A stretch of 64,000 nt of DNA from Amycolatopsis alba DSM 44262 (lineage in GTDB: Bacteria; Actinomycetota; Actinomycetes; Mycobacteriales; Pseudonocardiaceae), in contig NZ_KB913032.1 in assembly GCF_000384215.1 (NCBI RefSeq), positions 1,017,021 through 1,081,020 of the forward strand. The letters run 5' to 3'. Positions within the stretch are counted from its first letter, which is position 1; the number at the start of each line of letters is the position of its first letter. Positions 19,589-27,943 of this stretch are shown here, one piece after another. The notes below the pieces were generated by a model. That model did not search any database. It was not told the origin of the DNA and was given only the letters and a program-made list of their open reading frames with translations. The translations under genes were made by a program, and so were the position numbers.

Positions 19589-21301
19589 GTGAACAACTAC
19601 GCCCCCGCACGCCCCACCACCCCGAACGCCCCACCGCGCGAGACCGCTTCCGGAGCGCCGCGCCTCCTGAGGACGCGGGCTGCCCTGATCTCGATGGGGC
19701 TCTTCGCGGGCGTCCCGTTCGTGCTGGCTCTGCTCACCGCCGTACGAGCACCGAAAACGCACGTCCTGCTCGACTATTGGCACGTACTGGCGAAGATCAC
19801 CGACGACAACGGCGACCTGCTCCTGAGACAGATCTTCACCTACCACCTCGATCAGCCTTTCGTGCTGCCGTCACTGCTGTTCTGGGCGGACACGGCATGG
19901 TTCGGCGGCGACAATCGGATCCTGACCGTGCTCGCGGTGCTGCTGACAGCCGGGATCGTCGCGCTGTTGGGATCGATGCTCCCGAAGTCGATGCCCGCGG
20001 TGACGAAAGCCGCCCTCACTGCGGGTTTCTCGTGGCTCCTACTGACCTCGCATGCCACGGAACTGTGGCTGCAGGGCACCAACGGAATCAGCTGGGTGCC
20101 TGCCGTCTTCTTCTGCGTTCTCGCGATCGCCTGCGCACACCACGGGCGGACGTGGACGGCCTGCCTCGCAGCTGTCTTCGGCTGCCTCAGCTTCGGAGCA
20201 GCGTTGCCGATCTGGTTCGTCCTGGCTTTGATCGCCTGGTTGCGCAAGGACCCGCGCTCTCGCGTCATGGTTCCGGCCGGGGCCGGGATCGTCGTCGTCA
20301 CAGCCTGGTTCCTGACCCGACCATCCAGCCCCCAGTCCCTGGCGAGTTCGGCGTTCGACCCTGACGGCCGGATGGCCGTCGCGGCCGCGGCGCTGGGCGG
20401 CCTGTGGTCAGCGGAAGTCGCCACCGTCGCGATAATCGCCGGCGGGATCACCCTCGGCGCATTGGCACTTGTCGCCGCCGGCCCCGTGCACGACCGGGTC
20501 ACGCATGCCCGCCCTTCGGCTGTGAACGCCGGTTGGGTCGCTCTTGCCGCCTACGCCACCATGCTCGCGGCGATGCTGGCAATGGGGCGGACGACCGACC
20601 AAGTCCCAGGCGGCAACGTGGGACTCATCAGCCGGTACGTCGTCATCGGTGCACTCGCCACCAGCGCCCTGCTCGTATTGCTCGCCCTGAACCGTCCACA
20701 ATGGTCTCAACGAAGCCTTGTGGCCATCGTCGTTGCCGTGGCGCTGACCACCCATGCCATCGGTGGCGCGAAAGCGAATCGCGTTCGCCACGACTACGCC
20801 CCATTGAACCTCGCAGCCATCGCGCTCCGCGTCGACGCTCCCGCCGTCCTCGACGCCCTGCACATCCAGCGTGCCGCTGCGCCCGCAGCCCGCGCACTCG
20901 GTGCGTACCCGTTCAACGACGCCTTCACCCTCGGCTGCGGTGGCCCCGAGCTGGGGACCCGACTGCCGGTACCGACATTGCCCCTGCTCCCCCGCGCGAC
21001 GCAAACCGGCGACACCCGCGGCGAAACAAGCACTCCCTTAACCGGCGACACGCTCATCACCGGCTGGGCCGCCATCAACGGAACACGGCCCGACTGCGTC
21101 CTCCTCGTCGACCAGAACGACATCGTTATCGGAGGAGGCATCACCGGTCTCCCCAGCACCACGGCGAAAACGAAGAACCCCCCACCAGAAGGCACCACCT
21201 GGCACGCAGTCGCGCCACCCAACACAACCATCGGCTCCGTAATCGTCACACACCAAGGACGGTTCTATCGCGTCCCGCAGGCAGAGACTGAAATCGGATA
21301 G
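19589..21301 (+). CDS. Polytopic membrane protein, glycosyltransferase-like topology
   Basis: 570 residues from GTG 19589 with GGCAGGAG upstream. About ten predicted membrane helices occupy residues 30-395, including LFAGVPFVLALLTAV, VLAVLLTAGIVALLGSML and AAYATMLAAMLAMG. The C-terminal ~170 residues are extracellular-type, with two Cys. An early loop carries LDYWHVLAKITDDNGDLLLRQIFTYHLDQPFVLP, resembling loop regions of GT-C membrane glycosyltransferases, but the Asp pair needed for catalysis is not certain. Function unknown; divergent from the RHS gene. Confidence 0.8.
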   Translation: MNNYAPARPTTPNAPPRETASGAPRLLRTRAALISMGLFAGVPFVLALLTAVRAPKTHVLLDYWHVLAKITDDNGDLLLRQIFTYHLDQPFVLPSLLFWADTAWFGGDNRILTVLAVLLTAGIVALLGSMLPKSMPAVTKAALTAGFSWLLLTSHATELWLQGTNGISWVPAVFFCVLAIACAHHGRTWTACLAAVFGCLSFGAALPIWFVLALIAWLRKDPRSRVMVPAGAGIVVVTAWFLTRPSSPQSLASSAFDPDGRMAVAAAALGGLWSAEVATVAIIAGGITLGALALVAAGPVHDRVTHARPSAVNAGWVALAAYATMLAAMLAMGRTTDQVPGGNVGLISRYVVIGALATSALLVLLALNRPQWSQRSLVAIVVAVALTTHAIGGAKANRVRHDYAPLNLAAIALRVDAPAVLDALHIQRAAAPAARALGAYPFNDAFTLGCGGPELGTRLPVPTLPLLPRATQTGDTRGETSTPLTGDTLITGWAAINGTRPDCVLLVDQNDIVIGGGITGLPSTTAKTKNPPPEGTTWHAVAPPNTTIGSVIVTHQGRFYRVPQAETEIG

Positions 21302-21736
21302 CCTCAGCATTTGCGTACCCCACGAACGCTTCGGCGACTACCCACGCCACTCCGCCGGCATGTCTGACAATGTCTTGGTCTAGATGATCGCGGCGTGGAG
21401 GACTACCGCGGGGCGAGCTCCCGGTTCTCGCCGTTCGCGCCATCCTCCACGAGTAGATGTCCAGGGTGGACAGGGGTGCTGGGGTGTCGGCACGAGTCCG
21501 CAGGCCGGAATTGACTCAGCTCATCGCCGCGATGGCCTTCCCAGCCTGTGATCGAGAAGGCCACAGGCATGATCATCTGCGGGTCCGTGGCCAGGCGCGC
21601 GTGCCGACTAGCCTAGCGATGTCATGTGCGGTAAGACGGCTGGAGTGCTGGTACAGGTCAAACTGCTGGCGCCCGTACCCGTTCTTGGGCTGCGTATGTT
21701 CGGTGAGCGCTTGCGCGTTCAAGGCGCGGATCGTCC
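21302..21736. other. Gap holding a possible displaced C-terminal frame
   Basis: On the minus strand the frame 21573-21880 continues from the SRPBCC gene after an apparent one-base shift (DVLDDHIPLQAFTTVNW...). Otherwise no gene is recognised. Confidence 0.4.
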
Positions 21737-22288
21737 TCAGGGTCGCCTCAAGCGGTAATCCCCCGGCGGGGGTCGTGGTGAGCGCGGCGACGGTGCCGGC
21801 GGTGAGCGCGATGGTGGCCCAGTTGACGGTCGTGAACGCCTGCAGCGGGATGTGGTCGTCGAGGACGTCGCGGTGTGCGCGAGCGCCGCCACGGTCCCTT
21901 CGAGGCCACGCTGGACCTCTCCGTCGTCGGCGTCGCGGACGCTGTGCAGGGTCACCGTGAGGCTGGACGTGGCAGGGCCCGCCTCTTCGATCGACAGCTC
22001 TCCCTGGTAGTCGTGCGGGCCCTGAGCGCCCCAGCGCAGCGAGCGGTTGTCCTCGTCGACCTTCAGCCACGCCTCGCCCTCCACGTGTTCGCCGTGGACC
22101 TCGGCTTCGACATGGACAGCGTCGCCGCCCCCAGGCTCCGCTTGGGTCATCTGCGGAAAATAGCGCGGCAGGTTTCGCGGCTCTCGCAGATAGGCGAACA
22201 AATCGTCGGCGGACATCTCGATGGTGGCAGTGTGACGGTAATCGGTCCTGACCCCCGCATACCCGGCGTCCCCAACGCGAAACCCCAC
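21737..22288 (-). CDS. SRPBCC (START/polyketide-cyclase-like) protein, possibly frameshifted at its C-terminus
   Basis: The SRPBCC fold begins at YRHTATIEMSADDLFAYLREPRNLPRYFPQM and runs through GEAWLKVDEDNRSLRWGA to a final helix GLEGTVAALAHTA. After that the called frame becomes Ser/Thr/Pro/Arg-rich and improbable, while another frame continues DVLDDHIPLQAFTTVNWATI. One missing base near 21870 would join them. GTG 22288 is the nearest in-frame start upstream of the fold; a stress-type -10 box at 22259-22264 would put the mRNA start downstream of it, so the real start may be non-canonical or the site spurious. Ligand unknown. Confidence 0.6.
   Translation of the reverse strand: MGFRVGDAGYAGVRTDYRHTATIEMSADDLFAYLREPRNLPRYFPQMTQAEPGGGDAVHVEAEVHGEHVEGEAWLKVDEDNRSLRWGAQGPHDYQGELSIEEAGPATSSLTVTLHSVRDADDGEVQRGLEGTVAALAHTATSSTTTSRCRRSRPSTGPPSRSPPAPSPRSPRPPPGDYRLRRP
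22259..22284 (-). promoter_or_regulatory. SigB-type promoter motif GGTT-N16-GGGTAT
   Basis: Minus strand: GGTT at 22284-22281 and GGGTAT at 22264-22259. It fits the Streptomyces SigB consensus, but it lies inside the predicted start of the SRPBCC gene, so its use is uncertain. Confidence 0.35.
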
Positions 22289-22560
22289 GACGCGCCGGTA
22301 TGTCCCGGACGAGACGGTGCCGCCGGTCAGCAGATCGTGGCCGAATCCCTTGCACGGGTCCGAATCCGTGCGCACCACGTGATCGGTGAGTCCGGACGCT
22401 CCCTGGCAGCGAGGTCACTGGACCTCGCTGCCGGGCGTGGAAGACGTCCGGCTCGCCGCGCGCCGCGGCGCCGGTCACCGTGTCGCCGGGCACCCCTCGG
22501 TTCGGTCTCGATCGAGGCCGGATCCGTCTGCTGGACCGGCTCGGTGAGAGCAAGAGTCGA

Positions 22561-22851
22561 TCACTGCTCGACGTCGACGAGTTCGGCCAGACCGCTGACG
22601 GTGAGGACGGGCATCAGCAGCGGGCTGGTGCGGATGCGGATCCGGTCGGCATGGGTGAACAGCGCGTGGATGCCGCCGCTGTCGAGGTATTCCACGCCGC
22701 GCAGGTCGACGATGGCCGTGCCGCTCCGCGTCGCATCGGTGAGCGCGCTCTCGAAGGCGTCGACGTTGCTGAGGTCGATCTCGCCGGAGGCGGCCAAGAG
22801 GGTGACGCCGTTTTCACGGCTGTCCGCGGTGAGAGTGAGCTGAGCACCCAT
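22561..22851 (-). CDS. STAS-domain anti-sigma-factor antagonist
   Basis: 96 residues from ATG 22851. STAS features: NGVTLLAASGEIDLSNVDAFESAL, VDLRGVEYLDSGGIHAL. The Ser in LDSGG is the conserved phosphorylation site that switches RsbV/SpoIIAA-type antagonists. The start codon shares a base with the stop of the hybrid kinase-phosphatase (TGATG), so the two are translationally coupled. Inference: the adjacent phosphatase and RsbW-like domains dephosphorylate and rephosphorylate this protein to control a stress sigma factor. Confidence 0.9.
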   Translation of the reverse strand: MGAQLTLTADSRENGVTLLAASGEIDLSNVDAFESALTDATRSGTAIVDLRGVEYLDSGGIHALFTHADRIRIRTSPLLMPVLTVSGLAELVDVEQ

Positions 22852-25800
22852 CAGGAAAACCTCGCCTTCAGACGGACGGTGGTTCCGGCATTTCCTTGTT
22901 CGACGGTGACTTCGTCCATGAAGGCACGCATGAGGATCAGGCCTCGCCCGCGATCGGAATCCACGTCCGGGCTGGGCGGTTTCCACGAGCCGGTGTCCCG
23001 GATGCTCAGGTTCACGCTGTCGGCCGAGGCGGTCGCTTGGAGCTGGACGAGACCGTCGGGGTCGTCGCGGTGGCCGTGCTCGACGGCGTTGGCGGTGGCC
23101 TCGCCCGCCGCGACGAGGATGTTCTGGAGCAGTTCGACGTCGAGCCCGCAGCGCTGGAGCCAGTCGCGCAACGCTCGGCGCACGAACGCCAGTTCGCCCA
23201 CGTGGGCGGGAAAGCTGATGTCGAACGGGCCTGGACCGCGGTAGGTCAGCAACGCCACATCGTCCTCATATCCATTGGGCGGGGCCAGCTCGGACATGAG
23301 CAGTCCGGCCAGGCCCTCGAGGGTGGAGTCGCCGTTCGCCGCGACCAAAGCGGTGGCGAGGTCGATGCCGTCGCTGAGCGAGCGGCGACGCCGTTCGACG
23401 AGACCGTCGGTGTACAGCAGCAGCGTGGCCCGTGGAGGGATGACAACGCGTGCCTCGGGACGCGGCCTGCCCGGCCGGACACCCAGCGGGATCGATCGGC
23501 CGCCTTCGAGCAGCCGAGCGGTTCCGTCCGCGTCGACCAGTACCGGCGGCGGATGCCCGGCGGCGGCGTAGCTCAGTTCGCCGGTGTCCGGGGAGAGCAC
23601 CGCGCAGAACACGGTGGTGCAGGCGGCGCCGGGCAGACGGGCGGCGAAACGGTCCAATCCGATCAAGGCCTCCGCCGGGCTGGGGTTCTCCATCAGCAAG
23701 GCACGGCAGGCGCTGCGCAGCTGCCCCATCACCGTGGCCGCGGCGAGACCGTGCCCCACGCAGTCGCCGACGGCCAGCGCTATCCGCCCGTCCTCGAGCT
23801 CCACGACGTCGTACCAGTCGCCGCCGACCTGCAACGGACTGTTCGCCGGCTGATACCGGGCGGCGAAGCCCTCGGGCAGCCGGTGCGGACCGAGGATCGC
23901 GTGCTGGAGCGCCAGCGCCACTTCCCGCTGCTGATCGATTTGATGCACCCTGGTCAGGCCTTGGCCCAGCCGTCCGGCCAGCACCGTCAGCAAAGTCTCG
24001 TCTTCGGCAGTGATCGGCCGTGATTCGGCCAGTTCGAGCCACAGGACCAATGCACCGGCGGGGTGCTGAAGCGAAATCCCCACCGTGCCGGGCTCCCCCG
24101 CCGCGAGACTCAGCGGATCGGAGTCGCGCAAAGCGGCGATGGCGTGCCGGGAACGAGCCGCCAGGTCCTCCCAGACGATCGCCTCGCCGGTGATCACCGG
24201 TGCTGCGTCGCGGGCGTGGGCGGGAAAGAAGACGGCCAGCATTCGGCGTGCCTTCCAGACCCGGCGGAGCTCGTCCATAGCGGCGAGCAGCGCTTCCTCG
24301 ACCGAGTCCGCCTGGGCGAGTTGCTGGTTCAGGCCGGAGAGGGCGCTCTGGCGCTGTACCGCGTAGTGCTCCGCGGTCACATCGCGGAACGTGCCGACCG
24401 TGACGCGTCTTCCGCTGTCGGGGTCTTCGACCCGGTTGAAGCTGGCGGTGACCCACAGCCGGTGCCCGTCGCGGTGGGCGACAGGAATGGTGTAGCTGCC
24501 CCGCCGATCGCGCAGCACGGTGTCGAAAGCGTCGGCGACGAGCCGGTACGAGTCGGGATCGGCGTCCGCGTCCGGCCACCAGGGGTGGACCGGCTGGTAC
24601 GGCAGGCCATCCGGGCCGTACCCGAGAATGTCAGTGAACGCGCTGTTGGTCTCGACGACCGCTCCGTGTTCGTCACACACGAAGAAGGCTTCCTGCACCG
24701 AGTCGATCAGCGCGGCACGCCACCGTGCGGAACGCGCACGCAACCGGGCGAGTTCGACGTTCGCCCGGACGCGGGCCAGCAGCTCGGCCGAGGCGAACGG
24801 CTTGACGAGATAGTCGTCGGCCCCGGCTCGCAACCCCTCGATGGAGGCTTCCTGGCCGGCCCGCGCGGAGAGCAGCAAGACGGGCACCACGGCGGTGCTC
24901 GGTTCGCCGCGCAACCTCTCGACCAGGCCGAGGCCATCGAGCCCCGGCATCATCACGTCACTGATGACGAGGTCCGGCGGTCTGGCGCGAACGGCGTCGA
25001 TCGCTTCACCGCCGTCCGCGACGGCCTCGACCACGTACCCCGCCCCGGTGAGGAGCCGCGTCAGGTATTCGCGCATGTCCGCGTTGTCGTCGGCGATCAC
25101 GACCCTGGCGGAAGCCGCCGGGCGCCGCGCCGGGGTATCGGCGGTTCCGGAGACCTCCGGGATATCGGCGGACCAGCGCCCTGCCTCCAGAACGTACGGT
25201 TCCGCGGCGGCGGCGGAAGGCGAACGGTCGCCGGACGCGGCCAGTGAGCCGGCGGGCAGGTGAGCGGGGCCGAAAGGGAGCCGGACGGTGAACTTCGTGC
25301 CCACCCCTTCGGTGCTGTCGGCGGCGATCGCGCCACCGTGCAGCTCTACGAGCTCCCGCACCAGCGCGAGACCGATCCCGCTTCCCTCGTGGGAGCGGGC
25401 ACGGGTGTTCTCGATTCGATGGAACCGCTCGAACAGGTGCGGCATTTCCCGAGCGGGCACCCCGACCCCGGTGTCGGCCACGACGACGGTCGCCGCGGTC
25501 GCGTCCTGGGCGACGGTGACCGTGATGGCACCTTCGAAGGTGAACTTCACCGCGTTGCTCAAGAGATTGAAGACGACCTTCTCCCACAGGTCGAGGTCCA
25601 GATACACCGGCTCGTCCAGAGCCGGGCACTCGACGGTGAAGCACAGACCGGCCCGCTCGACGGCCGACTGGAACACACTGGCCAGTTCCGCGGTCACGGC
25701 CGCGAGATCCACCGGTGCGAAGCTGGCCTGCATACGTCCCGCTTCGATCCGCGAGAAGTCCAGCAGCGTGTTGACCAGCTTGCTCAGCCGCGATCCGTTG

Positions 25801-26954
25801 CGGTGGACGACTTCCAGATCCGCGCGCGCGGCGTCGTCCAGATCGGACGTGGCCGAGAGCAGTCCCTGCACCGGCCCCATGATCAAGGTGAGCGGTGTGC
25901 GGAACTCGTGGCTGATGTTCGAGAAGAAGACCGTTTTCGCCCTGTCCAGTTCCGCGAGTTCCTCCGCGCGCCGCTGCTGCGCCTGGTAGCTGCGGGCGCT
26001 GGTGATCCCCGCGGCGATATGCGTCGCCACCAGTTCGATGAAGCCGCGGTAGCCGTCGTCGAGATCGCGATACCGGTTCAGCCCGGCCACCAGGAACCCT
26101 TGGGGCACGCCTCCCTGCTGCCTCAGCGGAATGACCAGTGCCTGGGTGGGAGGCGCGGGCCACTCCCCGGCGGGAAGCCCGGCCGTCGTCTCTTCGTGGA
26201 GATCGATCAGCACCGCCCCGCCCTCCGACATCTGCTTCAGCGGCCACTCCGGCCAGGGCACGGTGACGTCCTCCGCGAGTCCGGTGGAAGCCACCCGCCG
26301 CACCGTGCCGTCATCCTCGAACAGGTAGGTGAGGGTGAAGGGGAGGTCACGGGTGTTCCGGCCGAGCTGGCCGACGGTGAAGGCGAGCACCTGGGCTTCG
26401 GTGGTGATCACGCTGGGGTCCGAGCCGAGGTCGCGCAGCGTCGCCATCCGGCGCTCGCCGATGATCCGATCGGTCTCCTCGCTCACCACGCACAACATGC
26501 CGACCACCCGGCCGCTGTCGTCCTGCAGCGGACTGTAGGAGAACGTGTGATAGCTCTCCTCCGGATAGCCGGAGCGCTCGACGAACAGCAGCAGCCCTTC
26601 GTCCCACGTCGCCTTGCCTGTGGACAGCACGGTTTCGATGCGCGGACCGATGTCGTCCCAGATCTCCGCCCACACCTCGTTCGCCGGGCGGCCGAGAGCC
26701 CAGGGGTACTTCCGTCCCAGTGTGTTGTGCCGATAGGCGGAGTTGCAGAAGAAGGTGAGTTCCGGCCCCCACGCCATCCACATCGAGAACCGCGACGACA
26801 GCAGGATGCCGACAGCCGTCCGCAAGCTCAGCGGCCACCTGTCGGGCGGCCCGAGCGGGGTGGCCGTCCAGTCCACCGCGGCCAGATCACGCCCCACCTC
26901 GCCATCCGCCGCGAACACATCGATCCGGCCGCTCCCGGAATACCCAGCAGGCAC
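22851..26954 (-). CDS. Hybrid histidine kinase / RsbU-type phosphatase / RsbW-type ATPase fusion
   Basis: 1367 residues. GTG 26954 follows GGAGG by 6 nt; TTG 26960 is too close to that site. Domain order: PAS-like sensor (~20-160); GAF (~180-330); HisKA with phospho-acceptor His in NISHEFRTPLT (~350); HATPase with N-box NLLSNAVKF and GSGIGLALV; receiver domain with Asp in LVISDVMMPG (~665) and Lys in DYLVKPF; PAS (~780-890); GAF (~900-1030); SpoIIE/PP2C phosphatase with metal-binding Asp in GGDWYD, GDCVGHG and YTDGLVE (~1046-1185); C-terminal HATPase_c_2 (GEATANAVEHGH, ~1288). It unites two-component sensing with partner switching, with the STAS gene as direct target candidate. Confidence 0.95.
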   Translation of the reverse strand: MPAGYSGSGRIDVFAADGEVGRDLAAVDWTATPLGPPDRWPLSLRTAVGILLSSRFSMWMAWGPELTFFCNSAYRHNTLGRKYPWALGRPANEVWAEIWDDIGPRIETVLSTGKATWDEGLLLFVERSGYPEESYHTFSYSPLQDDSGRVVGMLCVVSEETDRIIGERRMATLRDLGSDPSVITTEAQVLAFTVGQLGRNTRDLPFTLTYLFEDDGTVRRVASTGLAEDVTVPWPEWPLKQMSEGGAVLIDLHEETTAGLPAGEWPAPPTQALVIPLRQQGGVPQGFLVAGLNRYRDLDDGYRGFIELVATHIAAGITSARSYQAQQRRAEELAELDRAKTVFFSNISHEFRTPLTLIMGPVQGLLSATSDLDDAARADLEVVHRNGSRLSKLVNTLLDFSRIEAGRMQASFAPVDLAAVTAELASVFQSAVERAGLCFTVECPALDEPVYLDLDLWEKVVFNLLSNAVKFTFEGAITVTVAQDATAATVVVADTGVGVPAREMPHLFERFHRIENTRARSHEGSGIGLALVRELVELHGGAIAADSTEGVGTKFTVRLPFGPAHLPAGSLAASGDRSPSAAAAEPYVLEAGRWSADIPEVSGTADTPARRPAASARVVIADDNADMREYLTRLLTGAGYVVEAVADGGEAIDAVRARPPDLVISDVMMPGLDGLGLVERLRGEPSTAVVPVLLLSARAGQEASIEGLRAGADDYLVKPFASAELLARVRANVELARLRARSARWRAALIDSVQEAFFVCDEHGAVVETNSAFTDILGYGPDGLPYQPVHPWWPDADADPDSYRLVADAFDTVLRDRRGSYTIPVAHRDGHRLWVTASFNRVEDPDSGRRVTVGTFRDVTAEHYAVQRQSALSGLNQQLAQADSVEEALLAAMDELRRVWKARRMLAVFFPAHARDAAPVITGEAIVWEDLAARSRHAIAALRDSDPLSLAAGEPGTVGISLQHPAGALVLWLELAESRPITAEDETLLTVLAGRLGQGLTRVHQIDQQREVALALQHAILGPHRLPEGFAARYQPANSPLQVGGDWYDVVELEDGRIALAVGDCVGHGLAAATVMGQLRSACRALLMENPSPAEALIGLDRFAARLPGAACTTVFCAVLSPDTGELSYAAAGHPPPVLVDADGTARLLEGGRSIPLGVRPGRPRPEARVVIPPRATLLLYTDGLVERRRRSLSDGIDLATALVAANGDSTLEGLAGLLMSELAPPNGYEDDVALLTYRGPGPFDISFPAHVGELAFVRRALRDWLQRCGLDVELLQNILVAAGEATANAVEHGHRDDPDGLVQLQATASADSVNLSIRDTGSWKPPSPDVDSDRGRGLILMRAFMDEVTVEQGNAGTTVRLKARFS

Positions 26955-26990
26955 TCGCAACCTCCACCGCGTTCGTCTCGCGATCGCGTT

Positions 26991-27016
26991 ATACCCGCTC
27001 GATGTCCTCGTGACGC
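26991..27016 (-). promoter_or_regulatory. SigB-type promoter motif GCGT-N16-GGGTAT
   Basis: Minus strand, 37 nt upstream of the kinase-phosphatase start. The -10 is perfect; the -35 matches only GNNT. If used, the sensor would sit in the regulon it may control. Confidence 0.45.
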
Positions 27017-27053
27017 ATGGAACCAGTCCGGCCTTTCGTCTCCATCGTGCGGG

Positions 27054-27165
27054 TCAGCCGGAAGGCCCGTTGCCGAGGCCGGCGACGCGGAAACGGTTGC
27101 CGTCCGGTCCCAGGCGACCTCCGTGGCCCTGAGTTCCTCGATCCTGGGCCTGAGTATCTCATCAG
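27054..27165 (-). pseudogene. Remnant of a VOC/glyoxalase gene 3' end
   Basis: The minus strand reads IEELRATEVAWD and then, in another frame, PDGNRFRVAGLGNGPSG followed by TGA. This matches the C-terminus of the intact VOC gene at 42905-43285 (LKDLGARDVGWDR ... DPDGNRFCVVDLSNAPSGR), with the segment between the two blocks deleted. The body of the gene is absent. Confidence 0.6.
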
Positions 27166-27197
27166 GCCGGCTTCGCCCCGAAATGCCCGGCCGCCGG

Positions 27198-27222
27198 GTT
27201 TCAGCCGATCGTGAGGGGGTAT
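27198..27222 (+). promoter_or_regulatory. SigB-type promoter GTTT-N15-GGGTAT for SRPBCC copy 1
   Basis: GTTT 27198-27201, GGGTAT 27217-27222. The identical arrangement, plus the following TCAGGAGGC, recurs before SRPBCC copy 2 at 42167-42191. Confidence 0.75.
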
Positions 27223-27266
27223 CAGGAGGCACACACGAAACAGACCAGCCCCCAAGGAGGCACTTG

Positions 27267-27734
27267 ATGAGCACGATCACCAAGTCCGTCGACGTCGAGG
27301 CGCCGGTCACCGATGTCTACAACCAGTGGACCCAGTTCACCGAGTTCCCGCGGTTCATGGAAGGCGTGGACCGGATCGAACAGCGTGACAACACCCATAC
27401 ACATTGGACGGTCAGCATCGCGGGGGTGATCCGCGAGTTCGACGCGACCATCACCGAGCAGCACCCCGACGAAAGGGTCGCCTGGAAGTCCGACGACGGC
27501 CCGAACCACGCCGGTGTCGTCACGGTGCACCGCCTCGACGAACACCACACCAGGGTCACCGTCCAGATGGACATCGACCCCGACGGCTTCGTGGAGAACG
27601 TCGCCGACAAACTCGGCATCCTCGACCGGCGCGTCCAAGGCGACCTCGACCGGTTCAAGGACTTCCTCGAAAACCGTGGCGGCTCCGAGACCGGTGCCTG
27701 GCGTGGTGACGTGGACCGTCCCGGCCAATCCTGA
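27267..27734 (+). CDS. SRPBCC family protein (copy 1 of a duplicated cassette)
   Basis: 155 residues; ATG 27267 follows AAGGAGG by 6 nt. SRPBCC/polyketide-cyclase-like fold: KSVDVEAPVTDVYNQWTQFTEFPRFMEGVDRIEQ, then FDATITEQHPDERVAWKS and the helix NVADKLGILDRRVQGDLDRFKDFLE. It is about 88% identical by eye to the protein at 42236-42703, and promoter, leader and 3' flank are also conserved. Ligand unknown; expected to be stress-induced from its promoter. Confidence 0.93.
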   Translation: MSTITKSVDVEAPVTDVYNQWTQFTEFPRFMEGVDRIEQRDNTHTHWTVSIAGVIREFDATITEQHPDERVAWKSDDGPNHAGVVTVHRLDEHHTRVTVQMDIDPDGFVENVADKLGILDRRVQGDLDRFKDFLENRGGSETGAWRGDVDRPGQS

Positions 27735-27747
27735 CCCTTCAAGACCT

Positions 27748-27786
27748 CCTCGCCGATTCAGGGTCGTTGCCCACGACAGGGCGAGG
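27748..27786 (+). ncRNA. Conserved structured 3' element, copy 1
   Basis: The outer stem CCTCGCC (27748-27754) pairs with GGCGAGG (27780-27786). The loop holds the inner hairpin GGGTCGTTGCCC. In copy 2 (42718-42757) the outer stem is CCTCACC/GGTGAGG: a compensatory G-C to A-U change, with the inner sequence conserved. Just after it, AGGAC/GTCCT can form another small stem. Could be a 3'-UTR stabiliser or processed RNA. Confidence 0.5.
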
Positions 27787-27824
27787 CAGGACGGCCGGTC
27801 CTCACGGCCCAGGCCGTTTGCACA

Positions 27825-27863
27825 GATCGGGGCCGGATCACCACCAAGGATCCGGCCCCGATC
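27825..27863 (+). terminator. Strong hairpin terminator, 15-bp stem
   Basis: GATCGGGGCCGGATC and GATCCGGCCCCGATC flank a 9-nt loop. There is only a weak T-run after it. It sits at the same relative place as the 23-bp hairpin after copy 2. Confidence 0.75.
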
Positions 27864-27943
27864 CTTGCGTCGTCAAGACGCGACCCGTGACAGCCCGCAG
27901 GTCGCCGGCCGTGCTCGTCAGTGGCGGCAGGCGTGGGTTCGAG

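Noticed and set aside
25260..27266. Long plus-strand ORF antisense to the hybrid kinase gene, extending into SRPBCC copy 1
   Set aside because: Only the part after ATG 27267 is a real protein; the rest is the shadow of the kinase domains.
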